Shown here in pieces: positions 48,757 to 59,064 of a stretch of DNA of 64,000 nucleotides (within the stretch, counting starts at the first letter, position 1; every line of letters begins with the position of its first letter). The notes under the pieces are model-generated. The model did not search any database. It was not told where the DNA came from and was given only the letters and a program-made list of their open reading frames with translations. Source of the stretch: Methanobrevibacter arboriphilus (lineage in GTDB: Archaea > Methanobacteriota > Methanobacteria > Methanobacteriales > Methanobacteriaceae); NCBI RefSeq assembly GCF_019669925.1, contig NZ_AP019779.1, positions 806,001-870,000 on the forward strand, in the 5' to 3' direction. The position numbers and the translations under genes are program-made.

Positions 48757-49809
48757 TTAAATATTATTCTTAATATTAAAATATTTTAAAATATTAATTT
48801 GTTTTGAATATTCTTTATAATATTCAAATACTTCAAGCCCCCAATTTATTCCTTCTTTCGTGTTATCCAATAGCATGATAGAATCATCATAATATCCATC
48901 ATCAGAAAATAATCCTAATGATAAAAAATTATTGCCTGAACTTAAAAATAATTTAAATTCTTTTGACAATTCCCATATCTTAAGAGAATTATTCTTATTA
49001 TTTTTATTATTATTCATGTTATTATCTTTTACAAATGATGAAAACTTTTCCCCATAACCATTATCTCTTATAAACTCAAGAATATTTTTACTAGCAATTA
49101 ATTCTAAATTTGAACCATCATTTAAACTTTTTAATAAAGCATCTAAATGAATTGATGAAAATATAGGCAGTAAAACCTTAATATCCTTTGATTTTGAAAC
49201 TAAACTTATATATTCTTTAGAAGTTTTAGCTAAATCATTTTCAGAAGATCTTATTGACTTAGCATTTTGAATTAAATGAATTTTTTTTAATGATTCATAA
49301 GGTATATCTTTTATACAATGAGAATCCCAAAAATGAGAATTATTGTTAATCGAATAGATATTTTGGATTAATTTAATAATATTCATTGCCAGCATAGTTC
49401 CATTAGAAGATAGACCATAATTTTTCTTCTCTTTTTTTATTAGATTTAATTTATCAAGTTCTTTTATTCCATGCAATATTGAAGTTGAAGGTTTTCCTAA
49501 ATCGTTTCTAAGTGATTTTAAATCTTTTTTTCCTGAAAAAAGACAGATCAATAGCCTTGTCCTTAGTGTAGATGTTAAAATATGCTTTATGTTGATAAAT
49601 ATCTCATTACTTTTTACATCATTTACACTATTTGAGACAATATCTGTAATTTTATAATTATCTTTATCTAAATCAAATAATTTAAAATCATTTCCATTTT
49701 TGATACTGCTTATATTTTTTAGTTTATTTTCATTGTTTATATCATCTTTATTCATCAAGTTAAAGTTGTTACTAATCGATGATTTTTTATTATATTCCAT
49801 ATTATTCAC
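48757..49809 (-). CDS. Winged-helix regulator with FilR1-type domain
   Basis: A 350-residue transcription regulator. After a 55-residue Asn-rich N-terminus comes a winged helix-turn-helix (ILTSTLRTRLLICLFSGKKDLKSLRNDL). The C-terminal ligand domain is of the FilR1/DUF1724 type (LKIWELSKEFKLFLSSGNNFLSLGLF, then DDSIMLLDNTKEGINWGLEVFEYYK). It contains a poly-Asn/Lys insertion near residue 265. AGGTGAAT precedes the ATG. It lies downstream of a paralogue on the same strand. Target and ligand unknown. Confidence 0.88.
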   Translation of the reverse strand: MNNMEYNKKSSISNNFNLMNKDDINNENKLKNISSIKNGNDFKLFDLDKDNYKITDIVSNSVNDVKSNEIFINIKHILTSTLRTRLLICLFSGKKDLKSLRNDLGKPSTSILHGIKELDKLNLIKKEKKNYGLSSNGTMLAMNIIKLIQNIYSINNNSHFWDSHCIKDIPYESLKKIHLIQNAKSIRSSENDLAKTSKEYISLVSKSKDIKVLLPIFSSIHLDALLKSLNDGSNLELIASKNILEFIRDNGYGEKFSSFVKDNNMNNNKNNKNNSLKIWELSKEFKLFLSSGNNFLSLGLFSDDGYYDDSIMLLDNTKEGINWGLEVFEYYKEYSKQINILKYFNIKNNI

Positions 49810-49921
49810 CTAAACTTTTTATAGTAATCTTATTATAGATAAATGATTTAGCAAATGCTAAAAAATTAAAAAATCTAAAAATTTATGTTTAAAATATTTA
49901 AAATCTTTAATATTTTAAAAA

Positions 49922-50746
49922 TTATATATAAAGGCTATTTCCTATAGAATTATAATAGTCAAACAATCCATTAGCCCATTTAACCGCATCTAAATCATCA
50001 GATATTAATAACCTATTTTGATCATATGTTCCATCTTCTTTAAAAAGACCAAATGCCATAAATTCATCGGCAACTGTTAAAAATATTTTAATATCACTTT
50101 TTGAAGATTTAATTTTAAAATTCTGATTTTTTGACCCATTTTTCAATGTTTTAAGATCCATTGATTCGATGAAGTTTAATGTGATTGCTTTTCCACAAAG
50201 AACTTCAATATTAACCCCATTTTTTATCAAATCTTGAAATATTATTGGATATTCAGGATGTACAAATGGAAAAATAGATTTTATATTATTAGAATCTTTT
50301 AGAATATTTTTAAATATATTATGTGGTCTATAAATATCAGTAGGAATAGATTCAATTAAGTATCCAGTTTTTAAAGAATTTAAATCTATTAAACCATCTA
50401 ATAAAATACAGCTGATATCATGATCTATCCATAAATCAATATAGGATCTAATAATCCTTACAGTTTCACTAAAATCATAAAAGTTCAAAAGTTTCATTAT
50501 AGCTATATTATTTAAGCAAAATTTACCATCATCTGAATCAACATATCCATTATCTTTTAATCTGTGTATATTATTTGATATAGCACTATAATTTAAATTA
50601 GTATTTTCACACAAAATTTTCATAGGAACTGGTATTTCAGATAAGCATTCTAATAATTTTATCCGAATTTTAGAGCTAGTTAAAAATTTAAGCTCATCTT
50701 TAACGTTTTCATACATATTTAAATAATCAATATTTTTACTATTCAT
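49922..50746 (-). CDS. Winged-helix regulator with FilR1-type domain (paralogue)
   Basis: A 274-residue paralogue of the next gene. It has LKFLTSSKIRIKLLECLSEIPVPMKILCENTNLNYSAISNNIHRLKDNGYV as winged helix and IFLTVADEFMAFGLFKEDGTYDQNRLLIS in the FilR1/DUF1724 domain, and it lacks the long Asn-rich N-terminus. AGGGATAAA precedes the ATG. Upstream (50760-50830) is a G+C-richer leader containing AGGTACCT, a possible operator. Confidence 0.9.
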   Translation of the reverse strand: MNSKNIDYLNMYENVKDELKFLTSSKIRIKLLECLSEIPVPMKILCENTNLNYSAISNNIHRLKDNGYVDSDDGKFCLNNIAIMKLLNFYDFSETVRIIRSYIDLWIDHDISCILLDGLIDLNSLKTGYLIESIPTDIYRPHNIFKNILKDSNNIKSIFPFVHPEYPIIFQDLIKNGVNIEVLCGKAITLNFIESMDLKTLKNGSKNQNFKIKSSKSDIKIFLTVADEFMAFGLFKEDGTYDQNRLLISDDLDAVKWANGLFDYYNSIGNSLYI

Positions 50747-51967
50747 TTTATCCCTAAGCCTAGTTTTAGATTATCCAACAGGTACCTACCTTTTCAATGC
50801 CCAATGATTCCCCCTTTTCTAATCAATTTTAGATTGTTTAAATTATAAAGATTATAAGCATCATTTAAAGATTATAACTTTTAAATCAATCATAACCAAT
50901 GAGATTAAGCATATCAATAGGATCAAATCTAATAAATTAATCCAATAATATTTTTAAAATATATGATAAATGCAATAATACTTTATAACTATTTTTATAT
51001 TTTTAGCACTTCATTTTTAATATTTCATTCTTAGTATTCCATTTTCATAATATAAAATTTATTAACAATAAGTATTACTGTAATAAATTTGTATTTATTT
51101 ATTTGATATTTTTGATATATAAACTTTACTTTAAAATATTGATAAAAAGTATTAAATTTTAAATGAAAAAATAAAATAAGCCTAATTGTAAAAAAGATTT
51201 TAAAATTGTAAAAACTAATAAATAAAATAAATTAAGCTATTTTATAAGATATAACTATTTTAAAATAAATTATATTTAATTTTAAATAAATTTTAATGAT
51301 TAGATATCTAAAATATAAAAATAAAGATACAAAAAATAACAATAGAAAATATAATAAAATTGTGTATTTAAAAAATTTCATTAAAAAAGTAATAAAAAAA
51401 ATATAAAATAATTAAATATGGCTAATAAAAACAATATTCAAAAAATAAAAAAGTATGAAAAAGTATGAAAAAAAAGTAATACTTTAATACAAATTATTTT
51501 AATTATTATATAAAAATAATTAAAAAATAATTAGAAAATAATTAGAAAATAATCAGAAGATAAATAGAAGATGAATAAAAAAATAATAAGATAAAAAATG
51601 AAAAATAACTAAAAATTAATTAAAAATTAGCTAAGATTAGCTAAAGATTAACTAAAATTAATAAAGAATTAATAAATAATCAATTAAAAATTAGCTAAAA
51701 TCTATTAAAATTAATTATAGCTAATTATAATTAATATAAAATTTATATGAATTTAGTCAAAATAATATCTAAAAAATATATATTTTTAAAAAATATTGAA
51801 AATTAATACTAATTGATTCAAAAATATAATCATAGCAATTAAAAGACCAAACAAAAGTATAAGTCATAGTTAAAACATATTATAACATATTAAATATCAT
51901 TATAAATTATAAGTCTATATAAACTACAAGTCTAATTATTATAAACATGGAATAAAAACAAGGGGAA
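50747..51967. other. Long A+T spacer
   Basis: 1.2 kb between diverging genes. The first 80 bases next to the regulator gene are richer in G+C and hold the palindrome AGGTACCT near 50784. The stretch 51560-51740 is a loose array of ATTAGCTAAAATTAA-type units. No gene is supported. Confidence 0.5.
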
Positions 51968-52729
51968 ATGAAATTGATAGATACTCACATCCACGCCGAT
52001 GCAAGAAGTAGTGAAGATTTTGAAAAAATGTTTATTAGTGGAATAGATACTGCAATTACTTGTGCTTTTTATCCATACGAGCTAATGAGTGAAATAGTTC
52101 TTTTAAATCATTTAGAAAGAATATTGAACTACGACACAGAAAGAGCTAAAAAGTATGGTATTGACCTCAAAGTAGCATTAGGAATACATCCTTCAAATAT
52201 TATTAAATCACCAAAAATTGTTTATGACAAGCTAAATGGATATATTGAAAAAAAATCTATAGTAGCAATTGGTGAAATTGGTCTTGAAGATTTAAGTAAT
52301 GAAGAAAAAAATATATTCAAAAAACAGCTAAAAATAGCAGATGAAACAGATACTAATGTTATTATACATACACCTAGAAAAAATAAATTAGAGGTTTTAA
52401 AAGAAATAAAAAAAATGGTATTGGAAACAATAGACCCTAATCTAGTTATTATAGATCATATCAACTTAGATGTTATTGATGAAGTTATTAAAGAAGATTT
52501 TACATTAGGTCTTACTGTTCAACCCCAAAAAATGGAAGTTGATGAAGCAGTTGCTATTTTAAAGGAATATGGATTTGATAACTTTCTTTTAAATAGTGAT
52601 ATTAGTAATATGCCCTCTGATCCAATATCTGTACCTAAAACTATTAGAACTCTTAAAAAATTAGGATTTGATAGTAAAGATATTGATAAGGTATCTTTTA
52701 AGAATGCTGAAAAAGTATTCAATTTATAA
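51968..52729 (+). CDS. TatD-like metal-dependent hydrolase
   Basis: A 253-residue TIM-barrel amidohydrolase. MKLIDTHIHADARS supplies the HxH metal ligands, ALGIHPSNI and AIGEIGLED the Glu, NVIIHTPRKNK and IIDHINLD the His ligands and LLNSDIS the Asp. It is a TatD-related hydrolase, possibly a nuclease or phosphoesterase. The start is just after AAGGGGAA, tight spacing, and a TTG two codons on is an alternative. Confidence 0.88.
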   Translation: MKLIDTHIHADARSSEDFEKMFISGIDTAITCAFYPYELMSEIVLLNHLERILNYDTERAKKYGIDLKVALGIHPSNIIKSPKIVYDKLNGYIEKKSIVAIGEIGLEDLSNEEKNIFKKQLKIADETDTNVIIHTPRKNKLEVLKEIKKMVLETIDPNLVIIDHINLDVIDEVIKEDFTLGLTVQPQKMEVDEAVAILKEYGFDNFLLNSDISNMPSDPISVPKTIRTLKKLGFDSKDIDKVSFKNAEKVFNL

Positions 52730-52963
52730 AATTTAAAAGATCAATATTTAAAAAAAATATGGTTATATATAACAATCTAATTAATTTTAATTATTATTTT
52801 AATAAAAATAATAATAAAGAATATAATAAAAATAATGAATAATAATAGAAGTAATAATAAAAAAGATAGTAGAACTAATAATAAAAATAATAATAAAAAT
52901 AATAATATTAACCAATAACCATATTAATTAAAATAAAAGTAAATTAATAAGAAAATAGGATAT

Positions 52964-53350
52964 TTATTCTTTTTTAATTATTTTAATCCTTGAAGGAGTT
53001 AAAATAATCATGTTTTTATCAGGCCCTTTACAGAGAGAAATTGCCTCTGCTTTATACTCTTTTCTAAGAATTTTAATTTTTTCCCCTGCCATTTGAAATG
53101 GGTCTGGACCTTCATTTTCAAGAAAAGCTAAATCAACAATAACTGGATTGTTTTCTTCCACAACTTGATCAAATACATAATCCATATCATCTACGGTTCT
53201 TGGTCTTATTAAAATAATTTCATAAAACGGTTGTTCTGGAGCAATGTAAAAATCATTTTCTAGAATATCCTCAGCATAATCACTAGTTACAGGCTCTTTT
53301 GTTTCTTCATCAAAACCAAGACTTCTTTTTAAAGTATCAATAAAACTCAT
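52964..53350 (-). CDS. sepF: Archaeal SepF cell-division anchor
   Basis: A 128-residue SepF (DUF552). MSFIDTLKRSLGF is an amphipathic membrane-binding helix and YEIILIRPRTVDDMDYVFDQVVEENNPVIVDLAF is the core. SepF tethers FtsZ to the membrane; in methanogens with pseudomurein it replaces FtsA. AAGGAG lies before the ATG, overlapping the end of the upstream DUF1611 gene (3-base gap), so the two are coupled. Confidence 0.92.
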   Translation of the reverse strand: MSFIDTLKRSLGFDEETKEPVTSDYAEDILENDFYIAPEQPFYEIILIRPRTVDDMDYVFDQVVEENNPVIVDLAFLENEGPDPFQMAGEKIKILRKEYKAEAISLCKGPDKNMIILTPSRIKIIKKE

Positions 53351-53353
53351 TCA

Positions 53354-54421
53354 TTATTCTCCTTTAAATTTATTTTCCTTTAAATATTTTAAAATAGAAT
53401 CTAATAATTTTGAAGCACCCTCATTATAAACATCAGCAGCAGGTAAATTGAACTCAGACTCAAAATCTCCAACTTCAACATCTTTATCTACATTTCTCAA
53501 ATTAATTGAAAGACCTACAACCTTTGTTGGCTCTATGGCTTCAATTGCAGTTATTTCCTCATTAACACCTCTTGGCTCACGATAAGGATGATTAGGCCTG
53601 TGGCAAACTATTGTAGCGTCTGGTGATGCACCTATTAAAATAGCTGCTGATAAACCTCTTGGATGAGGATTTCCTTTTTCAGTTAAGCTAGATTGACCTT
53701 CAACAAATATTATATCTGGTTTTTTCTTATCTTCTAAATATTTGATTGAACCAAGAATTGAAGAAGGAATATCCATTGCAGATAAACTTCCAGCTCTAAA
53801 ATTTAAATCAGATGGCTCTTCTAACCCCATTTCATCAGTTGATATTACAAGAGAAGTTAATCCCCTATTATTTGCTTCTTTACCCAATAATCGAGTAGTG
53901 GTTCTTTTACCACACTCTTGAGAAGTTCCACCAACAAAAACTACAGGTGCTTTTGGCTCATATGATATTTTTGGAAGTGTTTCACAGCATTTTTCAGGAG
54001 AAACACCAAATATGTCATTAATAACATCCAGCCTCGGACTTATCTCTTTAATAGTTACTCCTTTTTCTTTTGCAAAATTTAATAATGAAATATTATCATT
54101 GAGAGGTAATGATCTAAAAGAGGAAACTACATTCATACCATTATCAATAGCTTGAACTGCATATTTAAGAGCTGATCCTTCTGCACCAATAGGGAGCATT
54201 ATAGCTACACTTTTAGCTTTTACCTGGTTGATTGTTTTAAGTAAGCTTTCTGAAACATCAGATCCACAAAAGGTTTTTCCATGTTTATTATTATCATCAT
54301 CAACAAATCCTACAGTTTCGATTCCTTCTAGATTAGAAAATTTTTCTCCACCTCCACCACAGCCAATAACGATAAATGGATTTAAACTTTGAAGTTCCTT
54401 AACTGAAACAATAGAATGCAA
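53354..54421 (-). CDS. DUF1611 family P-loop protein
   Basis: A 355-residue protein with N-terminal Rossmann-like region ([27 protein letters not shown]) and a C-terminal P-loop domain ([21 protein letters not shown] as Walker [23 protein letters not shown]). This matches DUF1611, related to DgcN-type amino-acid kinases/acyltransferases. The start is a TTG at 54421 with AGGAGTGAT just upstream; a more distal TTG at 54442 precedes that site. Operon with sepF. Confidence 0.82.
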   Translation of the reverse strand: MHSIVSVKELQSLNPFIVIGCGGGGEKFSNLEGIETVGFVDDDNNKHGKTFCGSDVSESLLKTINQVKAKSVAIMLPIGAEGSALKYAVQAIDNGMNVVSSFRSLPLNDNISLLNFAKEKGVTIKEISPRLDVINDIFGVSPEKCCETLPKISYEPKAPVVFVGGTSQECGKRTTTRLLGKEANNRGLTSLVISTDEMGLEEPSDLNFRAGSLSAMDIPSSILGSIKYLEDKKKPDIIFVEGQSSLTEKGNPHPRGLSAAILIGASPDATIVCHRPNHPYREPRGVNEEITAIEAIEPTKVVGLSINLRNVDKDVEVGDFESEFNLPAADVYNEGASKLLDSILKYLKENKFKGE

Positions 54422-55099
54422 GAAATCACTCCTAAAATTCAATAAATTGTTATTTCATAATACTAATAATTTAATAATTAATAATTTAATAATTTTTATT
54501 TATAGTTTATTTTGGATGATTTTTTTAAATAATAATTTTTTTAAATATTGATTCAATATTAAAAAATCCAAAATTAATGATAAATTGCTAATGTAAGCTC
54601 ATTTAAATAATCATATTCATATTAATTATATCTAAATTAGTTATTATTACTATCCAAGTTTATTATAACTTTACTTTAACTTTATTATACTAATTATAAT
54701 TAAATTTATAGCAACAATACTTAATTATAAACATGAGTTAATTATAACTTATAAATATTAATATAAATATTATACTTCATTATTATTAAATGTATAGTTC
54801 ATTCAAATAATAGTTTATAATATTTTGTAGTAATTTATAGTTTGGTTAAATTTAATACTCTTTAAACTTAATACTCAAAAATTAATTTAATTATTAAAAA
54901 TAATTATTATAATAATTTAATTATTATAATTGATATAATTATTAAAAAGATCCTACTTTAAAAACATTAGATATTTATCTCTTAAAAAATAAATAATAGT
55001 AAATAGTTAAAAACTTTATAAACAGATGAAAAAATTTATAATTGGGTTAAAGTTATAAAATATTATATAATAGCTAAAATAGAAAGGAGATGGGTTTAA
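54422..55099. other. A+T spacer
   Basis: Spacer between diverging DUF1611-sepF and 2-phosphoglycerate kinase genes; mainly ATTATAAT and TTAATAATT simple sequence. Both promoters must lie here; I see no gene. Confidence 0.5.
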
Positions 55100-56086
55100 T
55101 TGAGAAAACCTTATGTAATATTAGTGGGAAGTGCTTCAGGGATTGGTAAATCAACAATAGCAGCAGAATTAGCTAAAAAACTAGAAATAAAACACTTACT
55201 TGAGTCAGATTTTATTAGAGAAATTGTTAGAGGAATCATCGGTAAAGAATATGCTCCAGCTCTACATAAGTCATCATTTGATGCATTTACTGTTCTTAGA
55301 AATAAAAATAAATTCGATAATAAAGAAGACCTTATAAATGCAGGTTTTGTTGAACATTCATCATTTGTTATTCCAGCAATTGAAAAAGTTATAAGTAGAG
55401 CTATTTCTGATTATGATGATGTGATTATAGAGGGAGTACATCTTGTTCCAGGATTAATAAATATAGAACAGTTTAAAAGTGAGGCATCAATACATTTCTT
55501 TGTTTTAATGTCTGATGAAGAGAATCATAAAGAACGTTTTGTTAAAAGAGCTATGCAAATACATAGAGGAGGAAAGCAATTAGAATATTTTGCTGAAAAC
55601 AGAACTATTCATGACTTTTTAATTGATAAAGCAGAGGAAAATGGAATAAGAGTAGTAAATACTCAAAGTATTGAAGGAACTGTACAAAACATGCTTACAA
55701 ACATTACTGAAACTTGTAAAACAGTTTTGTTGAAAAATACTGTAGATGAGCTTGCTGATGTAGTAGATATAATTATAAATAAACACGGAGGAATCATTGA
55801 AGATGTTACATATCTACTCCCTGGATTTAAAGAACCTCTGAAAAGAAAAGTTGGTGCATCAGACCCAGATAAAACAAAGAAATTCATTGAATCCCTAGAA
55901 AAAAAGCCAAAGATCAAAAGTGATTTTGAATATCTTTATAATCTTTCAAATAATATTAGAGGGAATAAAATATGTGCTTCTGATAAAAAAATCCTTGAAA
56001 ATATTATAAAAGACTTAGATGCAAAAGGTTATGTATATAAAGGTGAAGATAACGAATTAAATGAAAACAATCCACTTATTGGATAA
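55100..56086 (+). CDS. 2-phosphoglycerate kinase
   Basis: A 328-residue P-loop kinase. [10 protein letters not shown] at residues 10-19 is the ATP loop. [28 protein letters not shown] and [12 protein letters not shown] with [22 protein letters not shown] match archaeal 2-phosphoglycerate kinase, which makes 2,3-bisphosphoglycerate for cyclic 2,3-diphosphoglycerate, a potassium counter-ion in Methanobacteriales. An N-terminal ATP-cone found in some homologues is absent. The start is TTG, 6 bases after AAAGGAGATGG. Confidence 0.88.
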   Translation: MRKPYVILVGSASGIGKSTIAAELAKKLEIKHLLESDFIREIVRGIIGKEYAPALHKSSFDAFTVLRNKNKFDNKEDLINAGFVEHSSFVIPAIEKVISRAISDYDDVIIEGVHLVPGLINIEQFKSEASIHFFVLMSDEENHKERFVKRAMQIHRGGKQLEYFAENRTIHDFLIDKAEENGIRVVNTQSIEGTVQNMLTNITETCKTVLLKNTVDELADVVDIIINKHGGIIEDVTYLLPGFKEPLKRKVGASDPDKTKKFIESLEKKPKIKSDFEYLYNLSNNIRGNKICASDKKILENIIKDLDAKGYVYKGEDNELNENNPLIG

Positions 56087-56150
56087 TATAATTATTGGAT
56101 AATATATTTGCTATATTTGCTATAAAATAAAAAATACATGAGGTTATAAA

Positions 56151-56714
56151 TTGGAAAAAATGGTAATTGACTGCCCAGTGTGTAAAGGGGAAAAAACTGC
56201 AGAATCAACGACTAAAAAAGAAAATATACCTCATTTTGGAGATATACTTGAATCAACACTCATATGTAATGCTTGTGGATACAAACACAATGATGTAATC
56301 TGTTTAGAACAAAAAGATCCGGTGAAATATACATTACCTATAAAAAGTAGCAACTTATCATCTAGAGTGGTTAAATCACAATCAGCAACAGTTTCTATTA
56401 CTGAATTAGGTTTAAAAGTAGAACCTGGTCCAAAGTCATTAGGTTATGTATCTAATGTAGAAGGAGTTATTTTTCGTTTTGAAGAAGGAGTGAAAAAAGC
56501 TTTAAAAATATTTGATGATGATGAATCTCAAAAAAATGGATTAAAAATATTAGAAAAACTTTCATTATTATCTAAAGGAGATATTGATGCTACTTTAATT
56601 ATAGAAGATCCATTTGGTCAGAGTAATATAATGGATATTGATGTTAAAAAAGAAAAATTAACAGAAGAAGAATTAAAGAATTTAAAAACTGGTTTTACGG
56701 TATTTGAAGAATAG
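56151..56714 (+). CDS. ZPR1-type zinc-finger protein
   Basis: A 187-residue protein with one ZPR1 module: CPVC at 8-11 and CNAC at 39-42 form the zinc finger, followed by the YTLPIKSSNLSSRVVKSQSATVSI and EPGPKSLGYVSNVEG segments. Eukaryotic ZPR1 binds and helps fold elongation factor 1A; the archaeal role is likely similar. Start TTG with GAGGTTAT before it. It follows the kinase gene by 64 bases. Confidence 0.9.
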   Translation: MEKMVIDCPVCKGEKTAESTTKKENIPHFGDILESTLICNACGYKHNDVICLEQKDPVKYTLPIKSSNLSSRVVKSQSATVSITELGLKVEPGPKSLGYVSNVEGVIFRFEEGVKKALKIFDDDESQKNGLKILEKLSLLSKGDIDATLIIEDPFGQSNIMDIDVKKEKLTEEELKNLKTGFTVFEE

Positions 56715-56745
56715 CATTTACTAAACATTTATATGATAAAATACA

Positions 56746-57480
56746 ATGAAAAAAATTATGAATGAAAAAGATATAAAAATAATTGAAAAATATATTCAAA
56801 ATAAAACAGTATCGGAGGAATCAATAAGCGGATCCGGTCTTCATTAAGAAAATTTCAAAAATTTTTAAACAAATCATTTTTAGAATTAATCGAAGAAACA
56901 AAATTAAAACAATTAAGCTATTTGAAAGAAACTGAAATTATAAATGAAAAAGGAGAAAGAGAAACAGTTCAAGCATATATAGAAGCAGATATTGAAAATG
57001 GAGACCTTGTCAAAATATTCAAAGAATTTTATTTTCATGAAAGTAACAGAGAATTGTCTGATGTATCAATAGATACATATAGGCGATGTTAGGCCTTTTT
57101 TAAAAAAATAAGGACTCAAACTACCCGAACCATTAAGCATTGATAATCATACTAGTCCAAAAAAACCATTAAAATGGGAAAAAATTAAACGAGCTATTGA
57201 AAAAACACCATATCTCAGAAACAAAGCATTATTTGCATTCATGGCTAGTTGTGGATTTAGAAGTAAAGATGTTAGAAACTTAAAAATAAAAGATTTCTTA
57301 AGAGTTGTTCAAATAGAAAGCATAGAAGAATTATTTCTAACTAAAGAAAATTTAGTAGGATATTGGGAAATCAAACCTTCAAAAACAAAAAGAAGAAAAT
57401 TTACTAACAAGATAAGAAAAGATAATATATGTGTAAAACTGGAAGTAACCTATATTCTTCAAAATTGTTTTTTAAATTAA
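56746..57480 (+). pseudogene. Decayed tyrosine recombinase (integrase)
   Basis: Three frame pieces of one gene: 56746-56847, 56829-57092 and about 57112-57480. Piece 1 reads NKTVSEES and is shifted into piece 2 (RIRSSLRKFQKFLNK), a frameshift near 56829. Piece 2 ends at TAG (57090-57092), after which AFFKKI continues in phase until an extra A near 57105-57110 shifts to piece 3. Piece 3 has KWEKIKRAIEKTPYLRNKALF then ASCGFRSKDVRNLKIKDF, the box-I catalytic Arg of tyrosine recombinases, and KTKRRK. The HxxR and Tyr of the C-terminus are missing. It marks a former integrative element or provirus. No tRNA or att site is visible beside it. Confidence 0.75.
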
Positions 57481-57836
57481 ATATTTATGGGAAAAAACTT
57501 GAGGAGATTAAGAAGAATAAAGGGTTTTCATTAATAGTTAAAAAAGCGTCTACAATACAAATATCTATTAGTTCAATTAGAGATAATTTAGATCCAGACG
57601 ATAAAGATTTTGGAGATTATTTTTGTTTTGAACAAAATTATGAAGGCAATGCACAAGCTTTAAGCTTTCCTTTATTATTTGATAATGATGGGGCAAATGA
57701 TACTGAAAATGTTGCTTTTTATTTAGTTCCTTTTAAAACTATTAACAATATAAATAATATTAAAGACATAGAAAATTTGATTGAAAAGGAAAAAGTAATA
57801 TTCATAGAACCATTAATTATTACAAAACCAAGATAA
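57429..57836 (+). pseudogene. Unrecognised frame after the integrase remnant
   Basis: A 135-codon frame overlapping the integrase end. From about 57483 on it has a non-low-complexity composition (ASTIQISISSIRDNLDPDDK, DYFCFEQNYEGNAQALSFPL), but the first 18 residues lie over integrase DNA in another frame and no ribosome binding site precedes the ATG. It is probably the C-terminal remnant of a gene joined at a recombination point. I recognise no family. Confidence 0.4.
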
Positions 57837-57962
57837 ATATTATTTTTTTACATTTAAAATAGTGCTTTTTTCTCTTATTTTTAGTTATAATTGAGTAATT
57901 GTTCTTTTTTTCTTTTTTTACAAGTTTTTTACACTTGAAATAGTACTTAGACCTCACGCGGA

Positions 57963-58045
57963 AGTTTATATATTATCTTTTACAATAAATAATAATTGGG
58001 GGATTTAACATTGAGGTTAAGAATATTTTTTTCTTAACTTCCTCC
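57963..58045 (+). promoter_or_regulatory. Promoter and leader hairpin of the membrane-protein/SNIPE-like genes
   Basis: GTTTATATATTAT near 57964-57976 is a good TATA box, with an expected start at about 57998-58000 in GGGGGATTT. The leader then forms a hairpin in which GAGGTTAAGAA (58012-58023) pairs with TTCTTAAC-TTCCTC (58031-58044) around a T-rich loop. A ten-codon mini frame starting TTG at 58011 overlaps it. Probably a leader of the genes from 58173 on. Confidence 0.45.
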
Positions 58046-58172
58046 TTTTCAGAATTATAAAATAGTATGAAAATCATGTATAAACAATTATATAACTAAT
58101 AGTTACAAACAAAAAACATAGAACTATCATTATTAATAATGAAAGTTTACTAAAAAATGAGGTGAAAAAAGA

Positions 58173-58523
58173 ATGAAAATAAAACTGCCAATTTTAACAG
58201 CAGGAATAGGAATATTAATGAACATAATATATTTAATAAGATTAGTAACACTTAATTTATCTTATTATAGTACAATGGATTTAATTAATTCATATGCATT
58301 TGGAATATTACCTATAATATTTGTTATACTTGCAATATATTTATATAATAACGGAAATAAGTTATATGCTTCTGTAGAACTTTTCATTGGTGCAATAGCA
58401 TTTATACTTTCAGGCACAGGATTTATTATCAGTTGGATTGGAATATTATTATATATTGTTTCAGCAATATTGATTTATGTAAATGAAAAAGAAATAACTA
58501 TCGGAGGGACTACAAATGATTAA
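58173..58523 (+). CDS. Small four-helix membrane protein
   Basis: A 116-residue, very hydrophobic protein with four predicted membrane helices and a short charged C-terminus (NEKEITIGGTTND). I recognise no family. AGGTGA lies 8 bases before the ATG. Its stop overlaps the start of the next gene by 8 bases, so the two are translated together. Context: downstream of an integrase remnant and upstream of the SNIPE-like nuclease. Confidence 0.7.
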   Translation: MKIKLPILTAGIGILMNIIYLIRLVTLNLSYYSTMDLINSYAFGILPIIFVILAIYLYNNGNKLYASVELFIGAIAFILSGTGFIISWIGILLYIVSAILIYVNEKEITIGGTTND

Positions 58524-58965
58524 AAAAGAAATAGTAATCCCAATATTAAGTATTGTAGCAATCATCGGAGTTTTTGTTGCAGGCTTTGCTATTGAAAGTC
58601 AAGAGTTAGCAAGTGATAAAAACAGTATTACAATATCAAATATAAAAAGTAACTTTGAGAAAGATCCTTGGATAGGTTATTATACTGGGAATGTGACAGC
58701 TATGTTACAATCTAATAAAAGTTTTGAGTCTGTAACAGGTTTTATTGAATATTATGATAATAATGGAGCATTAATCAGTTCAAATTATATGGTTCAACCT
58801 TTAAAAATCGTTAAAGATCAAAAATATAAAATTAATGAACAATATTATGGAGTTGATAGTAATAAGCCAACTAGTGTCAGGATTATAATTTATGATAATA
58901 GCAATTTTAACAATCCTCCACAAAGCAATGAAAGTATCATTTTTGAGAAAAAAGTGAATGTTTAA
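58516..58965 (+). CDS. Membrane-anchored extracytoplasmic protein
   Basis: A 149-residue protein with an uncleaved-looking N-terminal signal anchor (VIPILSIVAIIGVFVAGFAI) and a soluble beta-rich domain outside (SVTGFIEYYDNNGALISSNY, SVRIIIYDNSNF), similar in look to FxLYD-type domains. No family is sure. ATG overlaps the previous stop region; GGAGGGACT precedes it. Lies 100 bases before the SNIPE-like gene on the same strand. Confidence 0.7.
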   Translation: MIKKEIVIPILSIVAIIGVFVAGFAIESQELASDKNSITISNIKSNFEKDPWIGYYTGNVTAMLQSNKSFESVTGFIEYYDNNGALISSNYMVQPLKIVKDQKYKINEQYYGVDSNKPTSVRIIIYDNSNFNNPPQSNESIIFEKKVNV

Positions 58966-59064
58966 ACATTAAAAATAATTTTATATTTTTTTATTTTGAA
59001 AAATAGTAATGATGTAAACTATCATTAATAATTAATGCAAATTTTAAATAAATGAGGTGAAGAA

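Noticed and set aside
57241-57480. Independent 79-residue gene
   Set aside because: It is the third piece of the broken integrase; the frame is open upstream to about 57112 with recombinase sequence.
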